In this document: in pieces, positions 10,333 through 21,637 of the stretch
Position numbering within the stretch: position 1 is the first letter of the stretch
How the letters are laid out: each line of letters begins with the position of its first letter
Source: Tetmemena sp. SeJ-2015
Lineage: Eukaryota; Ciliophora; Spirotrichea; Sporadotrichida; Oxytrichidae
Reading direction: 5' to 3'
Assembly: GCA_027382625.1 (NCBI GenBank)
Contig: JAJKFJ010021638.1
Location: 1 to 64,000, forward strand
Length of the DNA stretch: 64,000 bases
Notes under the pieces: generated by a model
The model's input: the letters and a program-made list of their open reading frames with translations, nothing else
The model's database searches: none
What the model was told of the DNA's origin: nothing
Position numbers and translations under genes: made by a program

Positions 10333-13300
10333 TCAAACGAGATTGTTAGCTGAGACGATTGTCTAGTTGGCAGTTAACACTTCAGCTGACTTTTGAGACT
10401 GGAGTAACTGATTGAATTGCTCTCTGGTCATGGAAACAACTCTAGGGCCTGCTGATTGTTGAACCAACTGAGGAGCGGGAGTCTCTTCAACCTATCTTCT
10501 CTGGCTGATTAGTAATTATAATTGGTAGGAATTTGATCAGGTTAAGAATGGAAGCTGAGTCTGACACTTGGTATGAAGTGGGTGGGGCAGAGTAAAGAGA
10601 AGACTCAAGTCTGGGAGGGACATAGGTAGCTTCTGCAGCCTATACCTCAGGAGCAGCTTGCACTTTGGTGTGAGCATCGATGATTTGAGAAGCCTTTGCA
10701 GACTGGTTAGAGGTGGCCAACTTCTCAATGACTTATGATAAATTATTTGCACTTGACTACCTTGGCTTGGTCAGCAGTAACTACAACTGCATTCTCGTTG
10801 TCGTGGACGCTTTGGAGGTAATTGACCTTAGTCATCTTGGCAACGTGGCTCTTAATGACTAAGGACATTCCTGCCATCAAGGCAATAGCGCTCATCACGA
10901 TTGTCACTGATCTAGCCTGAGTCTTGACGGGAGATTTCTTGGGTGCTTTAGCAGAGAGAACTGGGGAAGCCTTGGCAGCGCGGACAGTCTCCTCAGGCTG
11001 AGCCTGGAGAGTTTAAGTCTTGAAGAGATCTTCGAATCTGGGAGCGTGCTTGGGAGTTTCTCCATGCTTGAAAACCTTCTCAATCTTGTGCTTGGTTTCC
11101 TCGAATTTGTCAAAGAAGTGCTCAAATTTCTTCTCAATCTTATCAGCAAAGCCAAAGTCTAAGCAGCAATCATGAAGAATTTTACATAAATTAGAGTAAA
11201 GATTTATTTAATTCTAAAATGAAAATCAAAAGAGCAGAGGCAGTTCCTTTAGTAAGGATTGCAGGCTCAAGTCACTTTGATTGAAATAAGCTAGTTCCTT
11301 AATCAATTTTTTCTAGCTACAATTATAACCCTTTTAAACGATTTAAGACTTGAGGACTGTTTGAACAGAACCCATCTTTGTCGTTAAATCGAGCAAATTT
11401 TCCTTGAAAAAGCAAGAAGCAATTATAAGTCCCATCGAATAAACGTCGAGTGTTGCAGTTCCCTGCCTAATCTCATCTTTCTCTCGGTGCCTCACCCAGA
11501 CAATAGGTGGAATGCTAGAATCAATAGTAACCTATCCAGGAGTACAAGCATATTCGAAGGTTGACAAAAGTACTAGAGGTGGAGTGGATCCTATTATTCA
11601 AAAATAGCTTGGGCTAAGCAACCTGTGAGTAACCTCTGCTCGGTGAACTTCGTCCACAATTGCAATCATCTTTGACAAAACTTCGATGAACATATAAGGC
11701 TAGGGAGAACCTTTTGCAAATTAAGCAAAAGTGTAATCGTACTCTTAGTACACGAAAACAATCTCGTCATCAGTTAAATGGATCCTCATCAATAAGTCTA
11801 TGCCTTTTATTCCTTTCTAAGTCAAGTAGCGACAGGTTTTGTAATCTTGAAAAATTCTAAGTAAGCTTGCTGCATCTTGTCGAAGCTCCTCTTTATTGAA
11901 GGCAAAGTAATTCTTTTGATCTATTATATCTTCCTCAGGTGAGAAGAGAATAAGCTCGTCTTATTTGACCATTTCGTTTATCATAACCTCGAGTTCGTAT
12001 CGATAAGAAAACTTTATTTCTAAAGCGTCGAGCTTCCTCTAAACTTCTTTCTGAGTTACTCTCATCTGACTTGATAGGAAAGCTTGGCTGCTGAAGATTG
12101 AAAACCTGGGACTTTGCTTCGTGTTTTCGATTTCACTTTCACCCTCGCTCAGTAAGGGTGAGATAGGCTTTTTAGGCGAAGCATTCCTGTGAAGTAACAA
12201 GTTAGGAACAAGAGGCTGGTCTCTCAATGAGCTGGAGCTTTGATGCTGAGGTACATAAATCTATGTCCCACTGCTCTACTCTCTAGGCAATGCGTGGAGT
12301 TACTCAATTACAAGTGGGCTATAGCCGAAAAGTTAAAGGTCTTTAATTGAGTGCTTTGAGAGATGCTCTCTCAGCTCTTTTGCACAAGAGTAGATTTTCT
12401 CCTAGTCAAAGCATTTTAAGCATTGGTACTTCCCATTTACTTTGAGCTATTAGTAAAAGCCTGTGGATCAAGAATGAACCTTGAAATGGCGTCTCAATTC
12501 TTTAGGCTTAAAAACCTTTTTGCAAATCCCACATAGTGCAAGTTCACGAGGCTCCATTAAGCGCTTTGATTTTTTATTTGCTCTCCTCAACTCCCACAGT
12601 TTTAGCCACTCTCTGTAGCCTTCTTGCCCTCTGACTCTCTTTGAATTGAAAAACTTATCGATTAGAGTTTTCTACTCCTCATTCAATCTAAGACATGGTG
12701 GTAGGAAGTCTTGATTGGAGCAGTCATTGACACTGCTAGGAGTTTAAAGTTGCGCTACCTATTACATATTGAGCTTTTAATTTATTATTTAATACATAAA
12801 CTTATGCACTCTAATTTAATCATGATCTTTAATAGAGCTCTCTTAAGTCAATCAACTTTCCTTGAGCTCCAAGAAGAACTCAATTTAGGATATCCAATTT
12901 AAGACTGTTTTTAGGCAAAAAAACATCCAATTTAAGACTCATAAAATGATATCCAATTTAAGACTAGAAATTGGAGATAAAACATCCAATTTAAGACAAA
13001 GAAATGGGATGTCCAATTTAAGACTGTTTTTAGGCAAAAAAATATCCAATTTAAGACTACTTTAATCAAAATTTGGATGTGTTCTAGAATGAGTATTCTT
13101 TGAGGACATAAGCTTAAGTCCTCAAGAGCAAGAGCTAGGTTTAGAATTAGATTCAAAAGGACTTTTATGAGGTACACAAGCTCAATTAATACTTATGTAT
13201 ACTAAATTTATCTATAATTCATTCTATTAAATAGGCACTAAAGCCGAAGGGAACCTAGCTTGCTGCTCAATGAACTCAATTTTTAGACCATAAGTGAGTA

Positions 13301-16300
13301 TCAACTCTACTCAACTCGTAAGCTCCAAGTAGTTAGAGTCTCGATTCAGCTCGAAAACAGACCTCTACTCTTATTTGAAGTTTTCATGTAAGTTATGTTT
13401 TGAACTCTCAATAATTCTAGCTGGTTTCAATTTACCTTCTCAGAAGAGAACGAGTCTACGATTTCTAAAAGACGTGCTCTCTGGTTAAAAATTTCTCATT
13501 AAAACGTCTGAGATAACCACTGTGAATGTTCCAAATTATCCAGAGCTCTCAGTGGCCAGCATTTTTTCACAAGTGCGAGAAGACAAAGAGCTAGTTCGCT
13601 ACCTTAACTTCTACGAAGATCTTGCAGAGCTACCGGAGAGGCAATTCTTTTTCTCCATTCTTGGCACACTTAGAGGAGACTATTTGTAAAAGCTAGTCCT
13701 TCAGCAACAGCAACTTAGAATCGCAGGATAGATTGAAGAAGAAAAGCTTGACACTATAGAAATCAGCCAGGAAATGCTCGGAAACTTGGAGGCTATGCCA
13801 TTCTTTTCAAGTAAATATACTGGTAACATAAACATATGTATAGGAAAGAAGGGAAGAGCACTAGCTCTTCTTAAAGTGAAATCGCAAGGAAAGCGCCAGC
13901 AAAAGAAGAGAAAGAGATATGAGCTTGGGTGCTCGTACTCAGATATTTCAATAGTAAATACAGAGCAAGCTAAGATAATGAGAGCTAACAATCAGTTTGA
14001 CAGCGAAATTTCTATTATGCGGTCTCCTCCTGCAAAGAGATTGCTAGTGTGACTACAGAGTCATGAAGTTTAACTTAAGTTAATTAAAGTTTAAGCTTAA
14101 TCAATTTCTTTCCTCCACAAATTGTTTCATCAATCTCAAGCCCCTGGCTATAGTCTTGCAGCAGTCCTCTTGTTTAATTGATACTATAGCTCTCGTAACT
14201 AAATCCAAGTGCTCTCTCTGAGAAAGCTTAAAATCTACCTAAGCGAGAGCAATTTTATATCTCCTCTTGACTTGAGAAAAAACTTCTTCAATTGGATTGT
14301 AAGAAGAGCAGTAAGGCGCGTTAAAAAGAAGCTCTATCCTATGCTTATCACAAATTGACTTGACAGCTCTCGAATGGTGTGCCCTAAGATTATCAAGAAA
14401 TACGACTATTCTTTCTTGAGGATGGTTTCCTCGAAGCTTTGATAAACCATCAACTATGTCTTCAATTTTTATTGACAGACTTTTTGTAATCAATACTTCA
14501 AGTCCTCCTCTTGAGCTTATCATGACTAATGAAGCAAGTGTTTGAAGCTTGATTCCTTCTCTGTGCAAAACCTGATTTGAGTACGGTTTTGCCCACGATT
14601 TAATTGCAGCTCTGTAAGGCTTGAAGATAGTCTCGTCTAAGTATACTATAAAAGTGGCTGAAGATTGCAAAGCCTGCATTTGCTAGTATACTTAAAGTTA
14701 TGTCCTCATAATTTCTTAGCAGCGTCTTTCACTTAAGTAATAGCTACTTCGAGTTACCTTATACCTCACTCCGTGGATTCTTTAAACTCAAAGAAGAGCA
14801 GCTTTCGATAATTTCAACTCTGGAAAGTGGCGGTGAAATTGTAAACATCTTTAGGATAGTGAGAGGTGCTTCTGTTAGGTAAGCGTGCTATCACTCAACA
14901 AGAAGCAAAGTTACTCGAAGTTAATCAGAGAAGATTTTGCAGATCCTTGAAATCTAGAAACCGATCCTTCAACAGCAGCTTTGCAAATTTTGAAGATTGA
15001 AGAATAACTGAATCCAGTAGTTGCTTAAATTGCAGAGTAAGTACAAAACACTCTGCTCTAAGAAGTTGGTTTCAAATTTCTAAATCTCAGCAATAAAACA
15101 ATTGAGGAGTCTTCAGGCTAGACTGCTTTCTTCTTCATTGTGTGACAATAACTGCAGTGAAATCAATTATTTTTTATATTTACTTCACTTGGATAAATAC
15201 TTCTTGAATAACTAAGTGATAGATATTAACTTAAATTCATTCTTTAAGTCCTCATCATCCTCTTCTCTTCTGTTTCTTCTGTCTCTGTGCTCGTGGTGTC
15301 TCTTGTCTCTTCTGTCGTGGTGCTTGCCCCAGAACCATGAACCCTCTTCTTCGTCCTCATCATCATTATCCTCGAAGTCCTCGAATCTTCTGCTGTGGTG
15401 GTGGTGATCCCTCTTGTGTCTCTCTTCTTCATCATCCTCATCGTCGTCTCCGAAGAAGTCGAACCACTTGCTGTGGTGGTCTCTTTTTCTATCTTCATGC
15501 TTGTTGTGGTGTCTCTTTATTGGATTTTGGTCCTCTTCCCAGTCGTCTTCATCCTCCTCATCCCAAGGGTAGTCTTCATCCTCATCGTCCTCTTCTTCGT
15601 CATCATCTTCTGCCTCATCCCAAGACATGTCATCCTCATCATCTGACTCTTCTTCCTCATCCTCGTTCACTTGATCCCAGGGTACGAAGTCATCATCATC
15701 TTCAGTTTCATCCTCGTCTTCGTCTTCGATCATATTCCAATCGAAGTCCTCGTCGTCATCGGTGTTAGTCTCTTCATCATCTTCGACTTCTGGAAGGTCT
15801 TGATAGTCGCTATCATTATCCCAGTCGTCAGCATCTTCTTGGTCCCATGGATAGTCCTCATCTTCGTCAGTCTCAGTAGAGTTTGTGACCTTGGGTCCGA
15901 AGAACTCATTAGCATCTTCCTCGAAGTGATCAAGGTAGGCCATGGAGGATCCTTACTTAGTTTCTAATTATTCCTTATGGATGCACTTAAAACAAGTTTG
16001 GTTGGCGTACTTCTCTTCGTCTTCGGGGTGACCTTCGTCATCTTCGCCTGGGAAGAAGTCGTCGTCTTACTGTGACTATCTCAGCTTTTGGAGTCATCAA
16101 ATTGTAATAAGGTATGTATGAGTTATAATAGTCTCATTTGGGCTAGTCTCAAAGCATTCTGTTGGTCCTTCTTGTACTTGTCCTTGATCTTTTGGTACTC
16201 GCCTGAGAAGAAGTCGTAAACTTCGTTTGCAACTCCTGATGCCTCATCGTAAACATCAGTAGCGATCTCAGAAGCGGTGTCATAGGCCTTGTTTGCATAG

Positions 16301-17275
16301 TCCTCGGCAGTGTCGACGGCGCCGTTGATATCATCTTCATGGGCATTGGTGTAGTCAACCAAGTCATCCACTTGCTGGTGAATCTTTTCGGCAGCGTAGT
16401 CAACGTTTTCATCAACAGTCTTCTTGATGTTTTCGAGGTCATCATCATCCACGTCTAAGTAAACCTCTCATCATATTCTAGCATTATAAAGAAATTTAGA
16501 ATGAGTACTTTACTTTTTCCAGTTGAAGTCTTAGAGGGTTTTCTTAGCTTTTTTGCCAAGGAAGAGTTTTCTGCCCTTATTGGGAGCACTTGAAAATGAC
16601 AACGGCTGTGCGTAACCGTGTCTGCTCTGCTCAAGAGCGTTGCCGAGCTTGAAATCCTGAGAGACCTTGAAAATTCCAGCAATAGCAACAGCTGCGAGTA
16701 AGTAGTAGCCGGTCTTAAGGTGACTGGCAGAAGTTTGAACGTTGGTGGACTGGGAAACCTTGTAAGTGAGCAGACTCTTGACCAAAACTCCACAGGAAAT
16801 AAAGAAAGTGAGCAGCGAAGATGCGACCATCATACTCTATTGCTCAATTTGTATGTATTAATCGTGAAAAAGGGAAGAATATATGATGCTCAAGGTTGAC
16901 GTGATATTTGCTGCTGCTTCTGTGACCTTGTCTGAACAAGCTCACTAAGGAGAAGAGAGCAGTTGCTCCTGAGATTGCTCCAGCACCCATGGCGACGTAC
17001 TTGCTGTTCTTTTGAGAAGTAAGGAAGCTTTCTCTTTCAGCTTGTAGGCGTCTTTGAAACTGAGGGTGCTCCTGAGGATGCTTCAAGTCAGTCAAAACTC
17101 CTTCTTCATTAGTTGCGGAGGGAGCTGACTGCAAAATAGGCTGCGCTAAAGGGCTAGCTGAAGTGTTAACAGGAGGTAGCACAATTGGTGCCTCCTGAAT
17201 GACTGGATAAGCCTAGTAGTAGGAGTAACTAGGTAGTTGTTTGTTGTTTTCGGATATTAGGAGATCCTCGTTCAT
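10333..17275 (-). CDS. Novel acidic multi-pass membrane protein, interrupted by TBE-like element 1
   Basis: Six eliminated segments separate seven coding blocks that read as one protein from MNEDLLISENNK to a TGA after SANNLV. In order: a Pro/Gln-rich head; hydrophobic segments KYVAMGAGAISGATALFSL, MMVASSLLTFFISCGVL and YYLLAAVAIAGIF; an amphipathic Ala/Asp block (DTAEDYANKAYDTASEIATD); a very long Asp/Glu/His-rich tract including repeated YPWDEED-type units; KKFEHFFDKFEETKHKIEK; a fourth hydrophobic segment VTIVMSAIALMAGMSLVI; and a Gln/Ser tail. I do not recognise the family. The acidic tract suggests cation or protein binding at a membrane. The fourth IES carries a whole transposon. Treating it as one gene depends on the pointer joins; the blocks could otherwise be several short genes. 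Confidence 0.7.
10456..10558. other. 103-bp IES, pointer TCAGC
   Basis: Excision gives QVSDSAGPRV. Other in-frame choices exist (TAGG, GAAG), but they delete coding-like sequence. Confidence 0.6.
10724..10754. other. IES, pointer AAGT
   Basis: Excision gives KVVKLATSNQ. An internal third AAGT would give a wrong frame. Confidence 0.7.
11168..11170 (+). repeat. AAT target duplication, left (element 1)
   Basis: AAT next to the element end; the partner is at 15207-15209. ANT is the known target duplication of TBE elements. Confidence 0.75.
11226..12767 (-). CDS. TBE-like zinc-finger and kinase-like protein, element 1 (two in-frame TGAs)
   Basis: Open apart from two TGAs (complement 12468-12470 and 11598-11600). 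After the MQQVAQLQ start come two C2H2 fingers (CGICKKVFKPKELRRHFKVH, then CLKC...LREHLSKH), a low-complexity linker, and a divergent kinase-like domain: DDEIVFVYQEYDY, a catalytic-loop-like VDEVHRAEVTHRLLSPS, and a lobe TLDVYSMGLIIASCF. The homologue in element 2 aligns throughout. This corresponds to the 57-kDa ORF known from TBE1, whose role in transposition is not established. The TGAs could be decay or recoding. Confidence 0.7.
12891..13058. repeat. Six-copy tandem array of TCCAATTTAAGAC in element 1
   Basis: The core TCCAATTTAAGAC occurs six times at spacings of roughly 24-34 bp, two copies preceded by the same TTTTTAGGCAAAAAAA stretch. The array sits between the divergent zinc-finger/kinase and 22-kDa-type genes. 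Confidence 0.85.
13270..14052 (+). CDS. TBE-like 22-kDa-type ORF, element 1 (intact)
   Basis: A complete frame of about 260 codons in the ciliate code, from MNSIFRPQVS to a TGA after AKRLLV. The protein has a middle block (VLSGQKFLIKTSEITTVNVP) and a conserved YLNFYEDLAELPERQFFFS...LRGDYL segment, then a basic KGKR/KKRKRYELG tail suggestive of nucleic-acid binding or nuclear entry. The homologue in element 2 shares these blocks. The function of this TBE gene family is unknown. It is the only intact frame in this element, which is notable. Confidence 0.75.
14101..15138 (-). CDS. TBE-like DDE transposase, element 1 (one in-frame TGA)
   Basis: Tc1/mariner-IS630-type transposase of about 345 codons. 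Catalytic triad: first Asp in VYLDETIFKPYR, second in VVFLDNLRAHHS, and Glu in NAPYCSSYNPIEEVFSQVK. The N-terminal half (from MKKKAVQPED) should hold the DNA-binding region. One in-frame TGA (complement 14788-14790) lies between the two halves, which are otherwise in the same frame. Family activity: cut-and-paste of the element; in hypotrichs TBE transposases also act in developmental genome rearrangement. The downstream half alone has an ATG and all three acidic residues. Confidence 0.85.
15207..15209 (+). repeat. AAT target duplication, right (element 1)
   Basis: Matches the copy at 11168-11170. Confidence 0.75.
16067..16167. other. IES, pointer GAC (tentative)
   Basis: Excision gives KYKKDDDFFP and bypasses an in-frame TGA. 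GAC occurs three times in a row on one side, so the exact cut is ambiguous. Confidence 0.5.
16457..16531. other. 75-bp IES, pointer AGAC
   Basis: Excision gives KKTLQDVDDD and skips a TGA-containing frame. Confidence 0.75.
16848..16893. other. IES, pointer TTGAGCA
   Basis: A 7-bp repeat; excision gives HVNLEQQSMM in frame. Confidence 0.8.
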
Positions 17276-17473
17276 ATTATTCTCCTTTAAATAATAGAAC
17301 AATAGAGTGATTGTAAGGATTAATTGAGGGATATAAATTATTATTATAATAATTGTAGTGAGTTAGTAGTAGATAACTGATGAAATAGGGTAGAGAATCA
17401 GATCAGATTACTTACTCAAACCCATTGCATTCTATTCTATTCTATCTTATTTTCCCTTAACCTAACTATCTAT

Positions 17474-17800
17474 ATGAATAGCATCTTAACACGGAGAACA
17501 TATGAGAGATTACTTATAGCAGTGTTAATGATAAATAATTGTGAGCCTTTAATTAAAATAATTCAAGATGAGTTTCAACTAAGTATTCAACGCAGCACAA
17601 TAGCAACCTCAGGTGTAAGCATTATCAACAAACCAGTAGCAGATCAAACAAATCCAGAGGAAGTCAGATATCCCATCGAGGTCTACAACTACATCATTTC
17701 AAGTGCTTCGACTCTTGTAAACTCTTTCATATTATAGGATGAATACGAATGCAGAATCGTAGGAAAAAGATATTTGAGATAAATTAAATAGTAGACTTGA
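17474..17800 (+). CDS. Small hypothetical protein, about 108 aa
   Basis: Open from ATG to TGA in the ciliate code, with one TAG and two TAA-type Gln codons before the stop. No domain recognised; mixed charged and hydrophobic composition, no clear signal peptide. It lies alone between two minus-strand genes. It could be a complete small gene or a coding segment whose partners lie elsewhere in the germline. Confidence 0.4.
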
Positions 17801-18450
17801 TACTAAATGAAGTTCAAATTTTAAAGCTAATCAGTCAATTTTACTCTAAGTCAAACCCACAGAGTAAACTCTTTTTTTATTTTTTTTCCTGACATGTGAA
17901 ATAGAAAATATGTTTAAGAACAGTTAAGCATTTCAATAATTACTTATTTTAAAAATTATAAGAATATTAAAATTTAAGCTAGAATAGTTTGAAAAGAAAG
18001 TTGAGCGATTATATTAATCGGGAATGTTTTAAAAAGAAAATTAAATTTTAAGTTAGTTCAAAAGTAACAATTAAAGTCAATGGTTAAAATTGAGTGTCTT
18101 TTTTAAATTTAAAACCATCAACTTTTTAACTCTTTTTAACAATCTCCTAATCCTTTCATATTCCCCTATAATTAAATTTAACACATTTTTTTTTGTTTAT
18201 TTTTAACTTCGACAAAAATCAATGGACCCCAAGAAAACGAAGGGGGGGACTGGTCTACTAAAAAAAAGCCCCTCACACTTTTCAAAAATCGATGGGACTC
18301 TAAGGTTTTGGAAAGGGACACAATCGGCAGCCTAGTATGTTTGCTTTTGGAAGTGGAGCAATGTGATAATTAGTTAATAGTATTGCTTAAGCAAGATTAA
18401 ATATTTCAAAATTGGGCGCATTAAAAATTAAAATTTCATCACTTCAATTT
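17801..18450. other. Intergenic, AT-rich with a short homopolymer-rich patch
   Basis: No coding frame. Around 18230-18330 there are unusual runs of G, C and A next to each other, similar to the odd tract at 28.9-29.7 kb. Confidence 0.45.
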
Positions 18451-21400
18451 TCATGTTAAATTTTTTTCAATTTGTTTTATTTCTAAATAGTTCATTTTCA
18501 GGAAAGGACTTGAATTGTAGTAAACTTCTCCAATACCATAGTAGAATCCATTTGCGCCTCCAGCTCCACTCATACCTTGTCTCATCAACAGATAGCTCTG
18601 GTACTGCTCTAAGAATTCTTGGGCTCTCTAGTACCCACTTGTTCCAACTTCGCTGTGAATCAAGTCATACTTAATGCAATTAATAGCTTGAAAAAATGTC
18701 TCATACTTGAAGATCTCTTGCTCAAGCTGCTTAATGAGCTTATCTTCGTATTTTTCAAGATAGATGTCTCCCTTTCCCTTAAATCTATCTATGATATCTG
18801 TGGCCTTTTTATACTTGGCTTCGCTCCCTCCTAAATGTTGATCCTTCAACAGTTGCTCCATCAACAATTAAAGACAAAATCAGACTAGTGGAGTCCTTCA
18901 ATTCATCTTACTATGGAATCATAGAAACTCTCAAGTCTGCCAAATTAAATGGCTCGTTCTTCTCCTCCTCATCTTCATCATCAAGGTCATTGAACTTAAA
19001 ATATTTTAATATGAACTCATCAGAAACCTCCTTTTCTATCAGTCCCTTCATGTTAGATAACAGGTCACTTTCTTTTCTGCCTGCATTTCTTTATTAAGAT
19101 GGCCCTCCGTTCTTCTAAGGTGTAGCATCTCCATCTAACTCGGCATCGTCATCTCTATCTACTTAGTCGTCCATTTTCTATCCGTTGTTTTGCATAATTT
19201 CATCTACTATCAATGAGCTATCTTATGGCTCTATTATATAATACTCAAATAACTCCTCTTATTCGTGATCACTGTTATTTTCCTCATTGTTGTTAGGATC
19301 TATAGCCTATTTGAGTTGATTCACATAGTCATTGTATTGCTTTTCTATCATCTTCTGCTGATAATTCAAATCACTTATATTTCAAACGCATTAAACTATG
19401 CTTCTCTTTAACAGGATCTTTTGCAGCTGCTTGTCTTGAGTTCTCACGATTGAGTCCAACAAATTTCTCCTCTTGGGCTTTCTTATCTTGCAAAGCGGAG
19501 TAAGCTCCTAGAGGTGCATAGTTTGCAGCCACTCCAGCATTACCTATACCGAAAGGTCTTGGACTAACGTCTCCTCTTCTTTCTGGAGGTGCTCCAATTT
19601 AAGCAGCTTTCCTTGCAGTTTGTGGCTCTTCTGCAACTTAGGCAGATATTGCTCTTTGTTTAATGTTAATAATGTTCCCTCCTTCTGCTTTTGTGGGAGT
19701 ATAATCTCGTACGTTTTGATTAGAAGGTTTGCTTTAAGGATCAAACACATTTCTGGGAGTTCTATCACCGCTAACCTGCGAAGGAGAGTAAGAGTTATTT
19801 GAGGGATCAACTTTTAATAAAAGATATCTTAGAATTTAAAAATTATGGATGTGCTGAATTTTGCCTGTTGTAAAGATTTTGAATTCTATTCCTTATATCA
19901 CTGACAGGGTCCCGCTCTTCCTTTGAATTCTCCACTGCTACCATTTTCCTCTCGTAGGCAACAAATGGTGATTTCTGCTGAACGAATTCTTCTTTCTAAA
20001 GGTTGTGTAAGAAATTGTGCTATTATGATGGTGATGTTAAAACTTACTTTCTTCTTCATTTCCTCAAAAACTGCTTTGTTTCTTTCCTCCTTTTCCTTCC
20101 TTTCTCTCTCATATTTATCTTGTCTTTCCTTCCTCTCTTGCTCAAATTTATCTACCAGATTGAACTATCCTTACGGCTTGTTCAATTAAAAAAAATAAAG
20201 TTTAGAGGTGAAGGTGATACATCTCTAGGTGGATAGGGATAGGGATTAGCAGGTCCGACATCAAATTTGTTCTGTGCTATGTTTCGAGGATCAGGTACTT
20301 TAGCATCTTATAATTGTTGCATGCCAAGACCAGCCTGTGGCATATTTTTATTATTAGCGCCATATGCATTTTAAGGTTGATTATTGTTGCCAAAATTTAC
20401 TGGATTCGCGCCACCTGCTCTGTTTGGGCTCACTTATTTTCCAAAAGGTAGATTATTATTGATACCTGCCCCAAAAACAGGAGACTTTGAAGGCTAGTTG
20501 AATTAGGCTGGGGCTTGCTAATTTGAAGGTGGCAATCCCCTCAAGTTATTCTGAGGCTACTAGTTCGCAAGAGCTGAAGCAGATTACTACCTCTGTAAGT
20601 GGGGATTATTCTACTCTAATTTAGGTAACTGTGGAGCAGGCTTTTAGTAAGCACCGTGGATCATAACATTATGTTTGTGAATGATAGTGTGAGAAAACTC
20701 CTCCTTCATCACATCTTCGTTCAAGAATTGCTTGATTCTTCTCTATATTATTGGCTCCTGTAGGATCTATTTTACACTTAGACGCTTACTCACATCTAGA
20801 AGAAGCATCTTTGAGATGAGAGTCTTGAGCTCACGACTAAAATGAGAGGGCAAGGGGCTGTATTCACCTTTCACGATTTTCATTCCCAAGAAGTGAATAT
20901 TTGTTCCATCAAAAGGTGGCTTTAAAGCGCACATTTCGTAGAACATTACTCCGAGGGACCAGATATCACTTTTAAAGGAGTAGGGTCTACCCTGAATAAT
21001 CTCAGGAGAGAGATAGTAAGGAGTTCCTACCATAGATTTCGCAACTTCTGCTGTTGTATTTAGAACTCTTGCTATTCCAAAGTCGCCTAACTTAATGATG
21101 TTTTGACTCGTGAGAAATACATTCTGACACTTTATATCTCTGTGAAGAACCTTGCGATCATGGATATGCTTCATAGCCAAACAAATTTAAGTCATCCAAT
21201 CTAGCAAGGTGTTCTCATTTATGAACCTGCCTCTCTGATTTTAAATGTACTTTTGCAAGTCTCCTCCATCTGCGTAGTCCATAACTATGCATAACTTTCC
21301 TTTCTTTGTCTTATAAACTTCTCTAAATCTGACAATGATTAAAAATGACCTATCATTTTAAAGATGAAATGTTAGGGTGGTTGAAGACCTCTAATATCTT

Positions 21401-21637
21401 AGCCTCTTTAAGTGTGTCTTGTCTTTCCCTTTCACTCATGCCCCCAATATCTACTTGCTTGATGACAGCGAGTGATTTATCACTTTAGCATTCCACTAAG
21501 AAAGCTTTACCGAAAGCTCCTTAACCAATCAGTCTCAGTTTTTTATAGACTTCAAAGTCTTGCTAAGGTGCCTACTGCATACCCGCAGCACCACCCTTAT
21601 TTTGATTGTTGCCGTAATTACCACCTATTCCGTACAT
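18451..21637 (-). CDS. NIMA-related protein kinase (Nek-type) with long low-complexity and acidic tail
   Basis: The kinase domain is N-terminal: LIGQGAFGKAFLVE (glycine loop), AVIKQVD (VAIK-like Lys), catalytic HRDIKCQNVFL, DFGIAR, GTPYYLSPEI and SDIWSLGVMFYEM. The GTPYYLSPE activation segment and domain order fit the Nek family, which in ciliates is expanded and acts on cilia length and the cell cycle. A Gln/Asn/Pro-rich region follows, then a Glu/Lys/Arg coiled coil (EQERKERQDKYERERKEKEE) and an acidic C-terminal part. Six IESs are removed, including two below 20 bp. The start MYGIGGNYG precedes a glycine-rich head. Substrates are unknown. Confidence 0.88.
18864..18882. other. 19-bp IES, pointer TGAT
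   Basis: Excision gives STSLMEQLLK. Confidence 0.75.
19371..19386. other. 16-bp IES, pointer TTTGAA
   Basis: A 10-bp spacer between 6-bp repeats. Excision removes a TGA and gives LMRLNYQQKM. Confidence 0.75.
19808..19850. other. IES, pointer ATCC
   Basis: Excision gives NSAHPSNNSY. Confidence 0.75.
19998..20052. other. IES, pointer AGAAAG
   Basis: Excision gives EMKKKEEFVQ. Confidence 0.78.
20162..20187. other. 26-bp IES, pointer AAT
   Basis: Excision gives IFFNLVDKFE; the left boundary is weakly determined. Confidence 0.55.
21338..21371. other. IES, pointer CATT
   Basis: Excision gives HPNIVRFREV, the expected kinase N-lobe sequence. Confidence 0.88.

Larger units (their letters stand above)
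11171..15206. mobile_element. TBE-like transposon, element 1
   Basis: A 4036-bp element with three genes: zinc-finger/kinase-like (-), about 29-kDa homologue of the 22-kDa ORF (+) and DDE transposase (-). Imperfect terminal inverted repeats begin CATGAAGAATTT on the left and, reverse-complemented, CAAGAAGTATTT on the right. The ends lack the C4A4 telomeric repeats that name the TBE family, so this is a divergent relative. The zinc-finger/kinase and transposase frames carry in-frame TGA codons, so the copy is probably not autonomous unless those are suppressed. Confidence 0.8.
11160..15250. other. IES with pointer GACTT invaded by TBE-like element 1
   Basis: GACTT flanks the whole segment and excision gives EDDEDFGFAD in frame. 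Without the transposon and one AAT copy the IES would be only 52 bp, a normal size for this genome. The transposon therefore lies inside a pre-existing IES rather than directly in coding sequence. Confidence 0.75.

Noticed and set aside
12891..13058. CRISPR-like array
   Set aside because: Repeats are 13 bp with AT-rich, partly repeated spacers of irregular size, inside a eukaryotic transposon.
15216..15967. Overlapping plus-strand ORFs opposite the acidic tract
   Set aside because: They are antisense readings of GAT/GAA/GAC-rich repeats; the minus-strand acidic protein explains the sequence.
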